This document shows positions 12,262 through 20,900 of a stretch of DNA of 22,118 nucleotides, piece by piece. The position numbers and the translations under genes were made by a program. A model generated the notes under the pieces. The model ran no database searches and was not told the DNA's origin. It saw nothing but the letters and a program-made list of their open reading frames with translations. This DNA comes from Candidatus Aenigmatarchaeota archaeon (GTDB lineage Archaea; Aenigmatarchaeota; Aenigmatarchaeia; QMZP01). Numbering within the stretch: position 1 is the first letter of the stretch; each line of letters begins with the position of its first letter. The stretch is from NCBI GenBank assembly GCA_017609225.1, contig JAFCEK010000010.1, forward strand, positions 1-22,118, in the 5' to 3' direction.

Positions 12262-13194
12262 ATGATTGCCATGAAATGCAGTTGTGGCAAAAAAGCCATA
12301 TTCTTCAGGAAGTATGAAGGCACGCATCTGTGCAGGATATGCTTCTGCAGGTCAATTGAAAGGAAATTCAGAAAAACAGTGGGCAAATATCATATGATAA
12401 GCCCTGGCGACCATATAGTTGTTGCCCTCTCCGGCGGCAAGGACTCAACCACAGCCCTGTATCTGATGAACGGGATTGTAAAGCCAAGAAGGGACATAAG
12501 GCTTTCAGCAATGATAATTGATGAAGGAATAAGAGGGTTCAGGAGCGAATGCATAAAAGCTGCGAAAAGGTTCTGCAAGAATCTTGGTGTTGAGCTGCAT
12601 GTTTTCAGGTTCAGGGATTTATACGGAAAAACCACAGACCATATCATGAAAAAATTAAATCCTGAAGAAGAGCCCTGCACATACTGCGGGGTTGCCAGAA
12701 GGCGGGTTATAAACAAAATGGCAAGAAAGCTGAAGGCAACAAAGGTCTGCATGGGGCTGCACCTGGATGATGAAGCTGAAAGCGTGCTGATGAACTATCT
12801 CAGGGGCGACCTGCTCAGGGCCTCAAGGATGGGGCCTGTAACAGAATATTCCACAACAAAAAACGGCGGCTCTTTGTTTGTTCCCAGGATAAAGCCTTTA
12901 AGGGAGATACCTGAAGAGGAGATAAAGATTTATGCAAATATAAAGAAGCTGGACTACTACAAAAAACACTGTCCCTACAGGGGAGGCTTCAGGTTTGAAG
13001 TCAAGGCAATGCTGAAAAAACTTGAAAAAAAACATCCAGGCATGAAATTCTCAATACTGGAGAACTTTGACAAGATTCTTCCATGTCTGAGGAAAAGCGT
13101 GAAATACACTGAACCAAAAATACTCAAATGCAGAAAATGTGGAGAGCCAAGCTCAAGAAAAATATGCAATGCATGCGAATTATGGGGGAATTAG
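12262..13194 (+). CDS. PP-loop tRNA sulfurtransferase, TtuA/Ncs6 (CTU1) family
   Basis: 310 aa. These enzymes adenylate a tRNA uridine and replace its 2-oxygen by sulfur, at T-loop position 54 (TtuA) or wobble position 34 (Ncs6). An N-terminal zinc finger (CSCGKK ... CRICF) is followed by the PP-loop ALSGGKDSTTALYL, the CxxC pair PCTYCGVARRR, the signature HLDDEAESVLMNYLRGD, a third catalytic/cluster Cys in KKHCPYRGG, and a C-terminal zinc finger (CRKCGEPSSRKICNAC). The three conserved cysteines suit the [4Fe-4S]-dependent type. TtuA and Ncs6 cannot be separated reliably by eye. A start at the ATG at 12271 (MKCSCGKK) is equally possible. The stop overlaps the convergent stop of the next gene by 2 nt. 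Confidence 0.88.
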   Translation: MIAMKCSCGKKAIFFRKYEGTHLCRICFCRSIERKFRKTVGKYHMISPGDHIVVALSGGKDSTTALYLMNGIVKPRRDIRLSAMIIDEGIRGFRSECIKAAKRFCKNLGVELHVFRFRDLYGKTTDHIMKKLNPEEEPCTYCGVARRRVINKMARKLKATKVCMGLHLDDEAESVLMNYLRGDLLRASRMGPVTEYSTTKNGGSLFVPRIKPLREIPEEEIKIYANIKKLDYYKKHCPYRGGFRFEVKAMLKKLEKKHPGMKFSILENFDKILPCLRKSVKYTEPKILKCRKCGEPSSRKICNACELWGN

Positions 13195-13490
13195 CTTCTG
13201 TCCAATCTGCACCCATATTGTGTTTCCAGAACATCCCTGCATGTTTCTGCTATCTGTCCTGCATATTCCTCTGGAATTTTCACAGATATGTCATCTGTTG
13301 GGTTTCCGTTTGCAAGTGCTGCCAGTATTTTTATTTTTTGTCCTTGAGGCATTTCTGTATTGGTTTCACGATGTGCTATATTAACACCATTTCCTAATTG
13401 TACATAAAACGGCACTTTCTTGCCATCAATACGTAGTGTACCACCAAATTCTATATCATTTATTCCTGCTGGATATTTACCCATTTTCAT
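13191..13490 (-). CDS. small hypothetical protein
   Basis: 99 aa from the ATG at 13490 (an ATG at 13484 is also in frame; a TTG at 13496 is less likely). Mixed alpha/beta sequence: beta-type segments (INDIEFGGTLRIDGKKVPFY) then a helix near the C-terminus (EEYAGQIAETCRDVLETQYG). No signal peptide or membrane segment; two cysteines. It matches no family I recognise. It is monocistronic, convergent with the tRNA thiolase, and has its own BRE/box A (13517-13530) about 25-30 nt upstream, which supports expression. Confidence 0.65.
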   Translation of the reverse strand: MKMGKYPAGINDIEFGGTLRIDGKKVPFYVQLGNGVNIAHRETNTEMPQGQKIKILAALANGNPTDDISVKIPEEYAGQIAETCRDVLETQYGCRLDRS

Positions 13491-13516
13491 CACCAAAAAA
13501 ACAATTCCCGCATAAA

Positions 13517-13530
13517 CTATTTAAACCTTT
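13517..13530 (-). promoter_or_regulatory. BRE/box A of the small hypothetical gene
   Basis: Minus strand AAAGGTTTAAATAG, about 30 nt before the ATG at 13490; a purine-rich BRE directly precedes the A/T box. Confidence 0.5.
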
Positions 13531-13578
13531 CCCACAAAAATCCCACCCAACCCACAGCAAAACAAGCAAATTCTGAAT

Positions 13579-13968
13579 TTATCTCAGTTCCTTTATGATA
13601 ACCTTTCCTGCAAGCTTCCAGTAAACAACCTCTTTGCCTGAGTCCAGTTTTCCCCTGAATTTTTCAGGTATTGCTGCCTCAAATGTGGAGTAGTCCTCCA
13701 TGTCCATAAGCTGCACAGCATCCCCTGACACAGAAATAACCTGTGCCTTCTTCTTCTCTATCACCGGGGCGTTTACCATGCCTGATGTGGGCTTCAGAAC
13801 AAACCTTCTTCTTTTGTCAAAAACGCCCATGGTTTCTATTCTTGCCTTGGTTGAGCCATGCTTCCCTGGCTTTGACTTTACAATGGATACTATTCTGCAG
13901 GGCTCTCCCTCAACCATTATGTATTTACCAGGCTTCAAATCCTTTACAGGAATCGGTGTTTCTGCCAT
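13579..13968 (-). CDS. eif5A: translation factor aIF5A (hypusine-containing)
   Basis: 129 aa from the ATG at 13968 (MAETPIPVKDLKPGKYIMV). The frame is open 18 nt further up, but that start lies at or before the predicted transcription start set by the box A at 13988-13998. aIF5A binds the ribosomal E site and helps stalled peptide bond formation. The hypusine loop KSKPGKHGSTKARI is intact, with the modifiable Lys in PGKHG, followed by the C-terminal OB fold. Usual archaeal length. Deoxyhypusine synthase and polyamine genes lie 2-4 kb away on the same strand beyond rtcA. Confidence 0.96.
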   Translation of the reverse strand: MAETPIPVKDLKPGKYIMVEGEPCRIVSIVKSKPGKHGSTKARIETMGVFDKRRRFVLKPTSGMVNAPVIEKKKAQVISVSGDAVQLMDMEDYSTFEAAIPEKFRGKLDSGKEVVYWKLAGKVIIKELR

Positions 13969-13987
13969 AATAATAATTATAGCCATT

Positions 13988-13999
13988 AATTTATAAGTA
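13988..13999. promoter_or_regulatory. shared divergent TATA element (aIF5A / rtcA)
   Basis: Plus strand AATTTATAAGTA, minus strand ACTTATAAATT. It lies about 25 nt before the aIF5A ATG (13968) and about 20 nt before the rtcA ATG (14013). Confidence 0.5.
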
Positions 14000-14012
14000 T
14001 ATTAGGGTTTGC

Positions 14013-15023
14013 ATGAAAATCATTGAGATTGACGGCAGCTGGATGGAAGGCGGAGGCCAGATTTTGAGGACAGCCATTGCCCTCTCAGCTGTTACAGGAA
14101 AGCCATGCAGGATATTTAACATAAGGGCAGGAAGGAGCAATCCCGGGCTGAGGGCGCAGCACCTTGCAGGAATGCAGGCTGCTGCAAAAATATGCAGCGG
14201 GAGGCTGAGGGGTGCAGCTGTTGGCTCACAGGCAGTGGAGTTTTATCCTGGAAAAATCAGAGGCGGCTCCTACAGGATAGATATAGGAACAGCCGGCTCT
14301 GTTGTATTGGTTCTGCAGACGCTGCTGATACCTGCTGTGCATGCAGACAGGGAAGCTGTGTTTGAGATAACAGGCGGAACCCATGTTGAATGGGGACCAA
14401 CAACAGGGTATTTCAGGCATGTGTTCAGCGAATTCATGAAAATTGCCGGTGTAAATATAGATTCTGAAACATTAAGATACGGATACTATCCAAAGGGCGG
14501 GGGAAAGATAAGGGTTTCCATAGAGCCTGCAGAAAGGATTAAGCCATTGAACCTGGAGGAAAGGACAGGAAAGCCATTTGTTGAGGCATGGAGCAATGCC
14601 TCGGACAGGTTAAGGAAAAGCAGGGTTGCGGAAAGGCAGCTGGAGGGTGCAGGGATTCTCCGCCTGGACAGGGCAAATTCAAAGTATGTAGATTCGCTTT
14701 CAGTTGGCTCTTCAATAACCATAGCAGCAGCATACAAAAACTGTTTTCTGGGTTCAGGTTCAATAGGAAAAAGAGGCAAGCCCGCAGAGGATGTTGGCAG
14801 GGAGGCAGCCATGGATTTGAAAAGGCAAATGGAAACAGGCGCATGCATGGACAAGCATATGGCAGACCAGATTCTTCCCTACATTGCGCTGGCTGATAGG
14901 GACTCCAGAATAAGGGTATCGGAGATAACAAACCACTGCAAAACAAATGCATTTGTTATTGAAAAATTCCTTCCTGTAAAAATCAGCATCAGCGGAAATG
15001 TTATCAGATGCACCAGGCGCTGA
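14013..15023 (+). CDS. rtcA: RNA 3'-terminal phosphate cyclase
   Basis: 336 aa, normal length. RtcA uses ATP to convert RNA 3'-phosphate ends to 2',3'-cyclic phosphate through an adenylated histidine. Signature elements: EGGGQILRTAIALSAVTGKP near the N-terminus, RAGRSNPGLRAQHL, GTAGSVVLVLQTLLIP, TGGTHVEWGPTTGYF, and the nucleophile region DKHMADQILPYIAL near the C-terminus with the His. Divergent from aIF5A and convergent with the decarboxylase (1 bp between stops). In archaea cyclic phosphate ends are the substrate of the RtcB ligase that joins tRNA exons, so RtcA may rescue hydrolysed exon ends in this intron-rich genome (inference). Confidence 0.95.
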   Translation: MKIIEIDGSWMEGGGQILRTAIALSAVTGKPCRIFNIRAGRSNPGLRAQHLAGMQAAAKICSGRLRGAAVGSQAVEFYPGKIRGGSYRIDIGTAGSVVLVLQTLLIPAVHADREAVFEITGGTHVEWGPTTGYFRHVFSEFMKIAGVNIDSETLRYGYYPKGGGKIRVSIEPAERIKPLNLEERTGKPFVEAWSNASDRLRKSRVAERQLEGAGILRLDRANSKYVDSLSVGSSITIAAAYKNCFLGSGSIGKRGKPAEDVGREAAMDLKRQMETGACMDKHMADQILPYIALADRDSRIRVSEITNHCKTNAFVIEKFLPVKISISGNVIRCTRR

Positions 15024-15024
15024 G

Positions 15025-16062
15025 CTATTCAGCTATTTCTGTTTTTATCTTTCCGAGAGAGCAGAAATCCGTATGAAAATTGTATGCGCCTGCATTCAGA
15101 AAAACTATCCTGTCACCCGGCTTTTTTTTCTTCAGGTTCACAGCATACCTGAAGATGTCAAGAGAGCAGGGAGTAAATCCCTTTATGAGGTATTTTTTTC
15201 CCCTGTTTTCGGGAAGCTCTCCCTCAACAAGGAGCCTTACAGGGACTATCAGGCTGTCCATGGCGCTGTTGTATACAGAGCAGTTCACTGTGATTGTATT
15301 GCCGTTAACGCTTTGAACGAATGCCTCCAGCTTTATGCTCGGGCCTGCAAGAAACCTGCCTGGTTCAATCATCATGTCTGTGCCATAAGACCTCAGGAAA
15401 TCCCTGAGCTCCTTTATTTTCCTGAAAATAAACGGTAGTGAATCATCTCCTGTGTTCCTGTATTTTACGGGAAGCCCTCCTCCAATATTCAGAATATCAA
15501 TCATTGCCAGCGTTTCCTTTTCCAGCATATTTTTAACTTCATACTTCAGCTCCCATTCGCTCACATTCTGGGTTTTTCTGTGGAAATGGACACCCAGTTT
15601 CTCTATGTTCCTGTTTTTCCTCAGCCTTTTTATAAAGGAATTTATGTCCCCTGATGCCATGCCAAAAACAAAATATCTTTCAGTGAAAATCGTGTTTTCC
15701 CTTAACCTTGCCCTGAGAAGGAGGTTGATTCTGGTTTTGGTTTTTTCAATGAAATGCTCCAGAACTTTCAAATCCTCTGCATTGTACACAACAAAATTTT
15801 TCACACCTGCCCTGACAAGCCTCCTTATTGTTTTCATGTCCCAGGACTCTGCCAGGAACCAGACCCTGGATTTGTCTTTTACAAAGCCCAGCTCCTCTTC
15901 CCTGTGAATGCTGAAAAGGCAGTCTGTTGCCTTTTCAAGAATCCCTGCAACAACAGGGTTTGTTTTCACGCTGTAGGATACAGTGAGGCCCAAATCCTCA
16001 AGCTTTTTATACTGCTCAAAAAGCCTTTTTTTGCTCAATACAAACCTTGCTTCAGGAATCAT
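15025..16062 (-). CDS. PLP-dependent basic amino-acid decarboxylase (fold type III)
   Basis: 345 aa. PLP-lysine in SYSVKTNP; the re-face motif region GVHFHRKTQN; the phosphate-binding glycine loop LNIGGGLPVK; EPGRFLAGPS; the substrate-contacting Cys/Asp region CSLDIFRY; and the C-terminal NAGAYNF. This is the alanine-racemase-fold family of ornithine, arginine, diaminopimelate and carboxynorspermidine decarboxylases. It is short for ornithine decarboxylase but complete. Its ATG overlaps the deoxyhypusine synthase stop (ATGA), so the two are translationally coupled, with agmatinase upstream. Arginine to agmatine or ornithine to putrescine is the likely reaction; the exact substrate cannot be read from sequence. 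Note that characterised archaeal arginine decarboxylases are mostly pyruvoyl enzymes. Confidence 0.88.
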   Translation of the reverse strand: MIPEARFVLSKKRLFEQYKKLEDLGLTVSYSVKTNPVVAGILEKATDCLFSIHREEELGFVKDKSRVWFLAESWDMKTIRRLVRAGVKNFVVYNAEDLKVLEHFIEKTKTRINLLLRARLRENTIFTERYFVFGMASGDINSFIKRLRKNRNIEKLGVHFHRKTQNVSEWELKYEVKNMLEKETLAMIDILNIGGGLPVKYRNTGDDSLPFIFRKIKELRDFLRSYGTDMMIEPGRFLAGPSIKLEAFVQSVNGNTITVNCSVYNSAMDSLIVPVRLLVEGELPENRGKKYLIKGFTPCSLDIFRYAVNLKKKKPGDRIVFLNAGAYNFHTDFCSLGKIKTEIAE

Positions 16063-16994
16063 ACCATGCCCTCTCTGCTTAAAGCATCCAGCGCTCTTAT
16101 CATTGCAAGCGGAAACAGAATGGAAACATCCCCGTTAACTGTTGCAGCATCCGAACTGTCCTTGATTTTGCCCCAGCTTTTTGCCTCATCTGTTGTTGCT
16201 GCGCTCATGCTTCCTGAAACCTCCCTTGCTGTGGTCATGTACACAGCATAATCAGCACCGCCGTTTATCAGCAGGCCTAGTATTGCATGATGCTTTGAAA
16301 CCCCGCCTCCCAGGGCTATTATGCCTTTTTTTTCATCATGGCTTGAACATGCAAGAAGATTCTGGAAATCCTTCACCACATCAACAATAAAATCAGGATG
16401 TTCCTGCTGGAACATGAACAGATGGAAACCCAGAGCGCCATCAGTTATTGCAGGGCAGAATATGGGAACATTATTCCTGGCTGCCTGGTAGAGAATGGAA
16501 TTCTCATCTTTTAACATAAGACCCAGCTCTTTAAGAAGCTCTGAAACAGCATATCTTTTCTTTTTTCTGTAAAGCTTACTGAGCATGCCGCTGATTGCCC
16601 CCTCAAATCTCACATATGCATCATTTGGTATGAGAAGGTTGCCTACCCTGTTCATTCCCTTTTCATGCAGCTCTATGTCATTTGACCTGAATCTTCCTAT
16701 CAGAAATTTGTCTCCCATTGCCTTCATTATGTCCTCTTCTATTCCTCCTGCTGTGGTTACAACAACATCAGCCATTTTCAGCTTTATCATCTGGGCAAAA
16801 AATCCCCTCAAACCTGAAGTAACCATGTTTGAGGTGAAGGAAAAATATATCCTGGCCTTTTCCCTTTTCATCTTGATTATTACATCAGATGCCCTGGCAA
16901 GCTCTACGCTCTGGAATCCGACCCTGCCCAGTTTCTCAACCAGTTCACTGACATCCATGCCCTTTTTCCATTTCAGGTCATCTATCCTTTCCAT
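16059..16994 (-). CDS. dys: deoxyhypusine synthase
   Basis: 311 aa from the ATG at 16994. The frame is open to 17102, but the upstream part lies within the end of agmatinase and has no homologous character. The enzyme transfers the aminobutyl group of spermidine to one lysine of aIF5A using NAD. Motifs: TSNMVTSGLRGFF, VVTTAGGIEEDIMK, CPAITDGALGFHLF, IALGGGVSKHH, GGADYAVYMTTA and the catalytic-lysine segment DEAKSWGKIK. The usual DGSxSGA after the TTA motif reads SGSMSAA, a small departure. It starts 2 nt after the agmatinase stop. Its substrate aIF5A is encoded at 13579-13968. Confidence 0.95.
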   Translation of the reverse strand: MERIDDLKWKKGMDVSELVEKLGRVGFQSVELARASDVIIKMKREKARIYFSFTSNMVTSGLRGFFAQMIKLKMADVVVTTAGGIEEDIMKAMGDKFLIGRFRSNDIELHEKGMNRVGNLLIPNDAYVRFEGAISGMLSKLYRKKKRYAVSELLKELGLMLKDENSILYQAARNNVPIFCPAITDGALGFHLFMFQQEHPDFIVDVVKDFQNLLACSSHDEKKGIIALGGGVSKHHAILGLLINGGADYAVYMTTAREVSGSMSAATTDEAKSWGKIKDSSDAATVNGDVSILFPLAMIRALDALSREGMV

Positions 16995-16996
16995 GT

Positions 16997-17830
16997 TTAT
17001 TTTAGGCTGCTTTTTCCTAAGGCAGCCGTTCCTCCTATAACCTTCTTGAAGATGTTTGCAGCAAGCACAGCTGTCTGTGTGTTCGGCCTGTCTGATGCAC
17101 ATTCAACAATATCCAGGCCAACAACCCTGTTCCTGCATGCCTGCTTCAGCAATGCAAAAAAATCCTGCGCGTTCATTCCCAATGGCTCCGGTGTCCCAAC
17201 CTCTGGTGCAAATCTGGGGTCAAAAACATCCATGTCAACCGTGATGTAAACTGGGTTTTTGGTTTTTTCTATCCTGTTTTTTATTCTGCTGAAAGCCCTT
17301 TCCTCCTCCCTGCTCCAGCTCCTGCATCCAATCTGCACAAGCTCTATATTCCTGTTTTGAAGGAGATGGTATGCCCATGTTAAGTGATTGTATGGTTCCC
17401 CAAGCCATTCTGAAGCCAGGTCCCTGTGCGCATCAAAATCTATCACAGTTATTTTCTTTTTGAGAATTTCCGAAAGTGAATCCAGTATTCCAAGTGTAAT
17501 AAGATGGTCTCCCCCAAGGAAAACAGGAAATATTCCCGGGTTTTCCTGGAACATCTCCTTTATTGTGTCTTTAATCCTTTTTCCCGTGAGATTCCAGTTT
17601 GAATGAACAATCTCCAGGTCACCCAAATCAGCAAACCTGAATTTCTCAAATATATTAATTCTGAGTTCAGGGTCCCAGCCAGGAAGGTTTTTTATTGCCT
17701 CTCTTATAAACACTGGACCAAATCTCACAGGGCTTCCTGTTTCTGTGCAGTCCCAGGGTATGCCAAGCAGTGCTATATCTGCCTCATTCAGCCTTTCTTC
17801 ATACTCAAAGGTCTTTTTTGTATAGAGCAT
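16997..17830 (-). CDS. speB: agmatinase-type ureohydrolase
   Basis: 277 aa. Binuclear manganese enzyme that releases urea from agmatine, or, in several archaea, from aminopropylagmatine on the way to spermidine. Metal ligands are present: GGDHLIT, DFDAHRDL, VDMDVFDPRFAP followed by GTPEPLG, and GLDIVECAS. The substrate-side SHGT motif is replaced by NHLTW. First gene of the three-gene operon agmatinase - deoxyhypusine synthase - decarboxylase, with 2-nt and -4-nt spacings. No convincing box A stands at 25 nt; the promoter is presumably in the 143-nt gap 17831-17973. Confidence 0.92.
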   Translation of the reverse strand: MLYTKKTFEYEERLNEADIALLGIPWDCTETGSPVRFGPVFIREAIKNLPGWDPELRINIFEKFRFADLGDLEIVHSNWNLTGKRIKDTIKEMFQENPGIFPVFLGGDHLITLGILDSLSEILKKKITVIDFDAHRDLASEWLGEPYNHLTWAYHLLQNRNIELVQIGCRSWSREEERAFSRIKNRIEKTKNPVYITVDMDVFDPRFAPEVGTPEPLGMNAQDFFALLKQACRNRVVGLDIVECASDRPNTQTAVLAANIFKKVIGGTAALGKSSLK

Positions 17831-17973
17831 TTTAACAGCTTTTGAAAATGCAAAACTGTAAATCCTGATTATTCTAAGAAAAAGGCTCAGGGTGTTTGTC
17901 TTTTGCTCTTTATGAATCTGTTATTTGCTGGCATAGAATCCTTGTTATGATATTGAACAGAAATATTTAAATA
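17831..17973. other. intergenic region before the polyamine/hypusine operon
   Basis: 143 nt between the protease stop and the agmatinase ATG. It contains the A/T palindrome AATATTTAAATATT (17962-17975) that could serve as a promoter or terminator element; nothing else recognised. Confidence 0.3.
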
Positions 17974-20900
17974 TTAACTGAAAACTTCAAACTCAGATAC
18001 GTATTTCAGTGCTGTTCCATCACTATTTGTTAGCACTGCTCCCCTTTCATCCCTCAGTGCCGCATAAACCCTGTACTGCCCTGTTTCTGTTGGAGTGAAA
18101 TAACCAGCATTAGCCCAGATTGTATCCAGGGCAAGATATGCTCCCGGTAGGATTGTTCTTAAAGTTTGTGTTGCGATGTCATTAACAACCACCTCATAAT
18201 CCTGCCATTCTGCTCCGTCATATTTCTGAACATTCATTAACAGGTAGCCAGTGATTGAATTTGCCCCGTTATTATCTATTTTTGATTTTATGAAAGGTTC
18301 TTCTGCTTCGCATTTGAAACATCCAGTATTTCTTTCATCATAATGCCTTCTTACCCATTGAAGATTTGGATTTTGAACATCATATGGCAACTCAAAGACA
18401 TACAATATATTAGAAGAATCGGTTAATAATAATTCTATTTTTCCATCATTGTCAATATCATCTAAAGTTGTGTCATAAGGAGAAACATCTACTGTCATTT
18501 TAGGCCATCCAGGAAGATAAGTCCCATCCAAATCAATAATGCTTATATCGCCAAAACTGTGACTAGTGATTATTTCTAGTTCACCATCATTATCTATGTC
18601 GGCAATAGAAGGTTGTAGAAAGATATGTGCTATTGCATAATTTGGATAATTATAAATTATGTTGCCATTTTTATCAAATATACTATTACTACCTACAATT
18701 TCAAGATTTTTATCGCCTTCTAAATCTATCAAAGGTACTATTCTGGATGAATGAGTATTATATTGTTTTGGCCAGCCCGGATATTTGATACCATTGCTGT
18801 AAAAAACTTCTATCCCATTTGCTCTTGATTCTGTAATTATTTCCAGATAACCGTCATTATCAATATCTCCTAGTGTAAGGGAACCGTCATAGCCAGTCCC
18901 ACCAGTTTTTTTTGGCCATCCTGAGACAGATGACCCGTCAATTTCAAAGAAATAAATGCTTCCACCAGTTTCGAAATTTAGTGTAGTTATCCCAATTTCC
19001 TTATAACCATCATTATCAATATCTCCTACAGATGGTGAAATCATACCATAAATTCTATCACCTTCAGCAAGATCAACAGGCCAATTTTCAAAACTACTTC
19101 CATCATGATTGAATATATATATACTACCAGTTTCACTTGCCACAATTATTTCATAAAATCCATCATTGTCAATATCAGAAACAACAGGAGTTGTAAGTCT
19201 GTATGGTATGTATTGTGGCCATCCAGGAGCTAGGCTTCCATCAAGATTCCATATATATATATATCCATTATCATAAGCAGCACCTATTATTTCTTTTTCA
19301 TTGTCATTGTCAATATCAGCAATGGCAATACTAACATCATGTGAATTTACTTCAATTGGCCAGTTTTCATTAAAACTGGAGCCATTAGGATTAAGTATAT
19401 GAATAATGGTTTTTTTTCTATAAAAAAAATCTGTTCCAAGAATTTCGATAATTTCTTTCTGGCCATCATTATTTAGGTCACTTACGATTGGTGTGTTTGT
19501 ATATGTTTTATAATCCTGTTTTTCAAAAACTTTTGGCCAGTTATCTTCCATTAAATCATAAATAAATATATAGCCTCTATCTTCACTTTGTTTTCCAAAA
19601 TCATCTTCTACAACTAATCTTATTGTTATTATATTATCTCCACTTACTGGTATCTGCCAATTAGATACCACCATGTCACCATAAGACTCTACTGAAGAAT
19701 TCATTATTTCATTCCAATTCATTGGATTGTTTCCAATACCATACTCTAACCTATATTGGACAAAATTTCTTCCATATGCCCAAACCCTAATAAAATCCAA
19801 TTTATCTCTGGCAGCAATATTTGACAATTCCAATTGAGCAAAAGGGAAAGGATTTGTAGTTGTTACTGCCTTTAATGCATCTACTCTCCTATAATGAGGG
19901 TCAATTATATTAGGATGCTCATCAATCTTAATTAACTGCAATGATGTTTCCTTGATGGTTATTTTTACTTCATCAGGTGTCCAATCAGGATGCGCTTGTT
20001 TTATTAAAGCAGCTACACCTGCAATATGTGGTGCTGACATGCTTGTTCCTGAGATAACGGTGTGCTCGTCATCAACACATTCATTATACTGCCAGGCATC
20101 TCTATACTGTGAAGAGCATATATCAATTCCTGGAGCATAGATGTCAGGTTTCAAAAGATTTATATTTTCTCTTATTACTGGTCCCCTTGAACTAAACTCT
20201 CCAATATTGTCATATTTGTTAGTGGCTCCTACTGTTATTGCTTTTCTTGATGTTCCTGGACTTGAGATAGTATTTACCTCTGGACCTGAATTTCCTGCAG
20301 ATACAACTACTATTACACCATTATCTACTACATTATCTATGGCCTGTGATTTAGCATCATCTGGATAGCCAAATCCACCAAGACTTAAACTAATAATATC
20401 AGCATGGTCATCAAAATTTCCGTCCTGATTAGGATCAAGCGCCATTTCAATTGCAGAGATTACATTATCTGAATACCCATATCCATATTGATCTAATACC
20501 TTGTAGGCATAAAGCTTAGCATCAGGAGCAACACCGCATATTTCCCCTTCATCAAATTCGCAATAAATGCCATCATTATCCTTGTCAATCCCTTTTCCAG
20601 CAGCTATTCCAGCAACATGGGTTCCATGTCCATTATCATCTATTGGATTATAATCATAGTTTACAAAATCATAGCCGCCTATTACTTTTGGACAGTTTAA
20701 ATCATTTAGATTGACTTCTTTAACACATTCTCCTGCAGCACAAAGTTCTGGACAGATTGTTGTTGTTTCTGTCCAAGTACCGTTTTCCAAACAGTACCTT
20801 TCATATAGTGTATTTCCGATGCAATAATCCCAAGCTCCGCTTCCATCTGGACAACTAAGAGTTCCCTTAACACAATAGTTTATACCTCCATCATTTTCTA

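Noticed and set aside
16995..17102. Upstream extension of deoxyhypusine synthase (36 residues, Cys-rich)
   Set aside because: It lies inside the 3' end of agmatinase in another frame; the ATG at 16994, 2 nt after the agmatinase stop, gives the normal family length.
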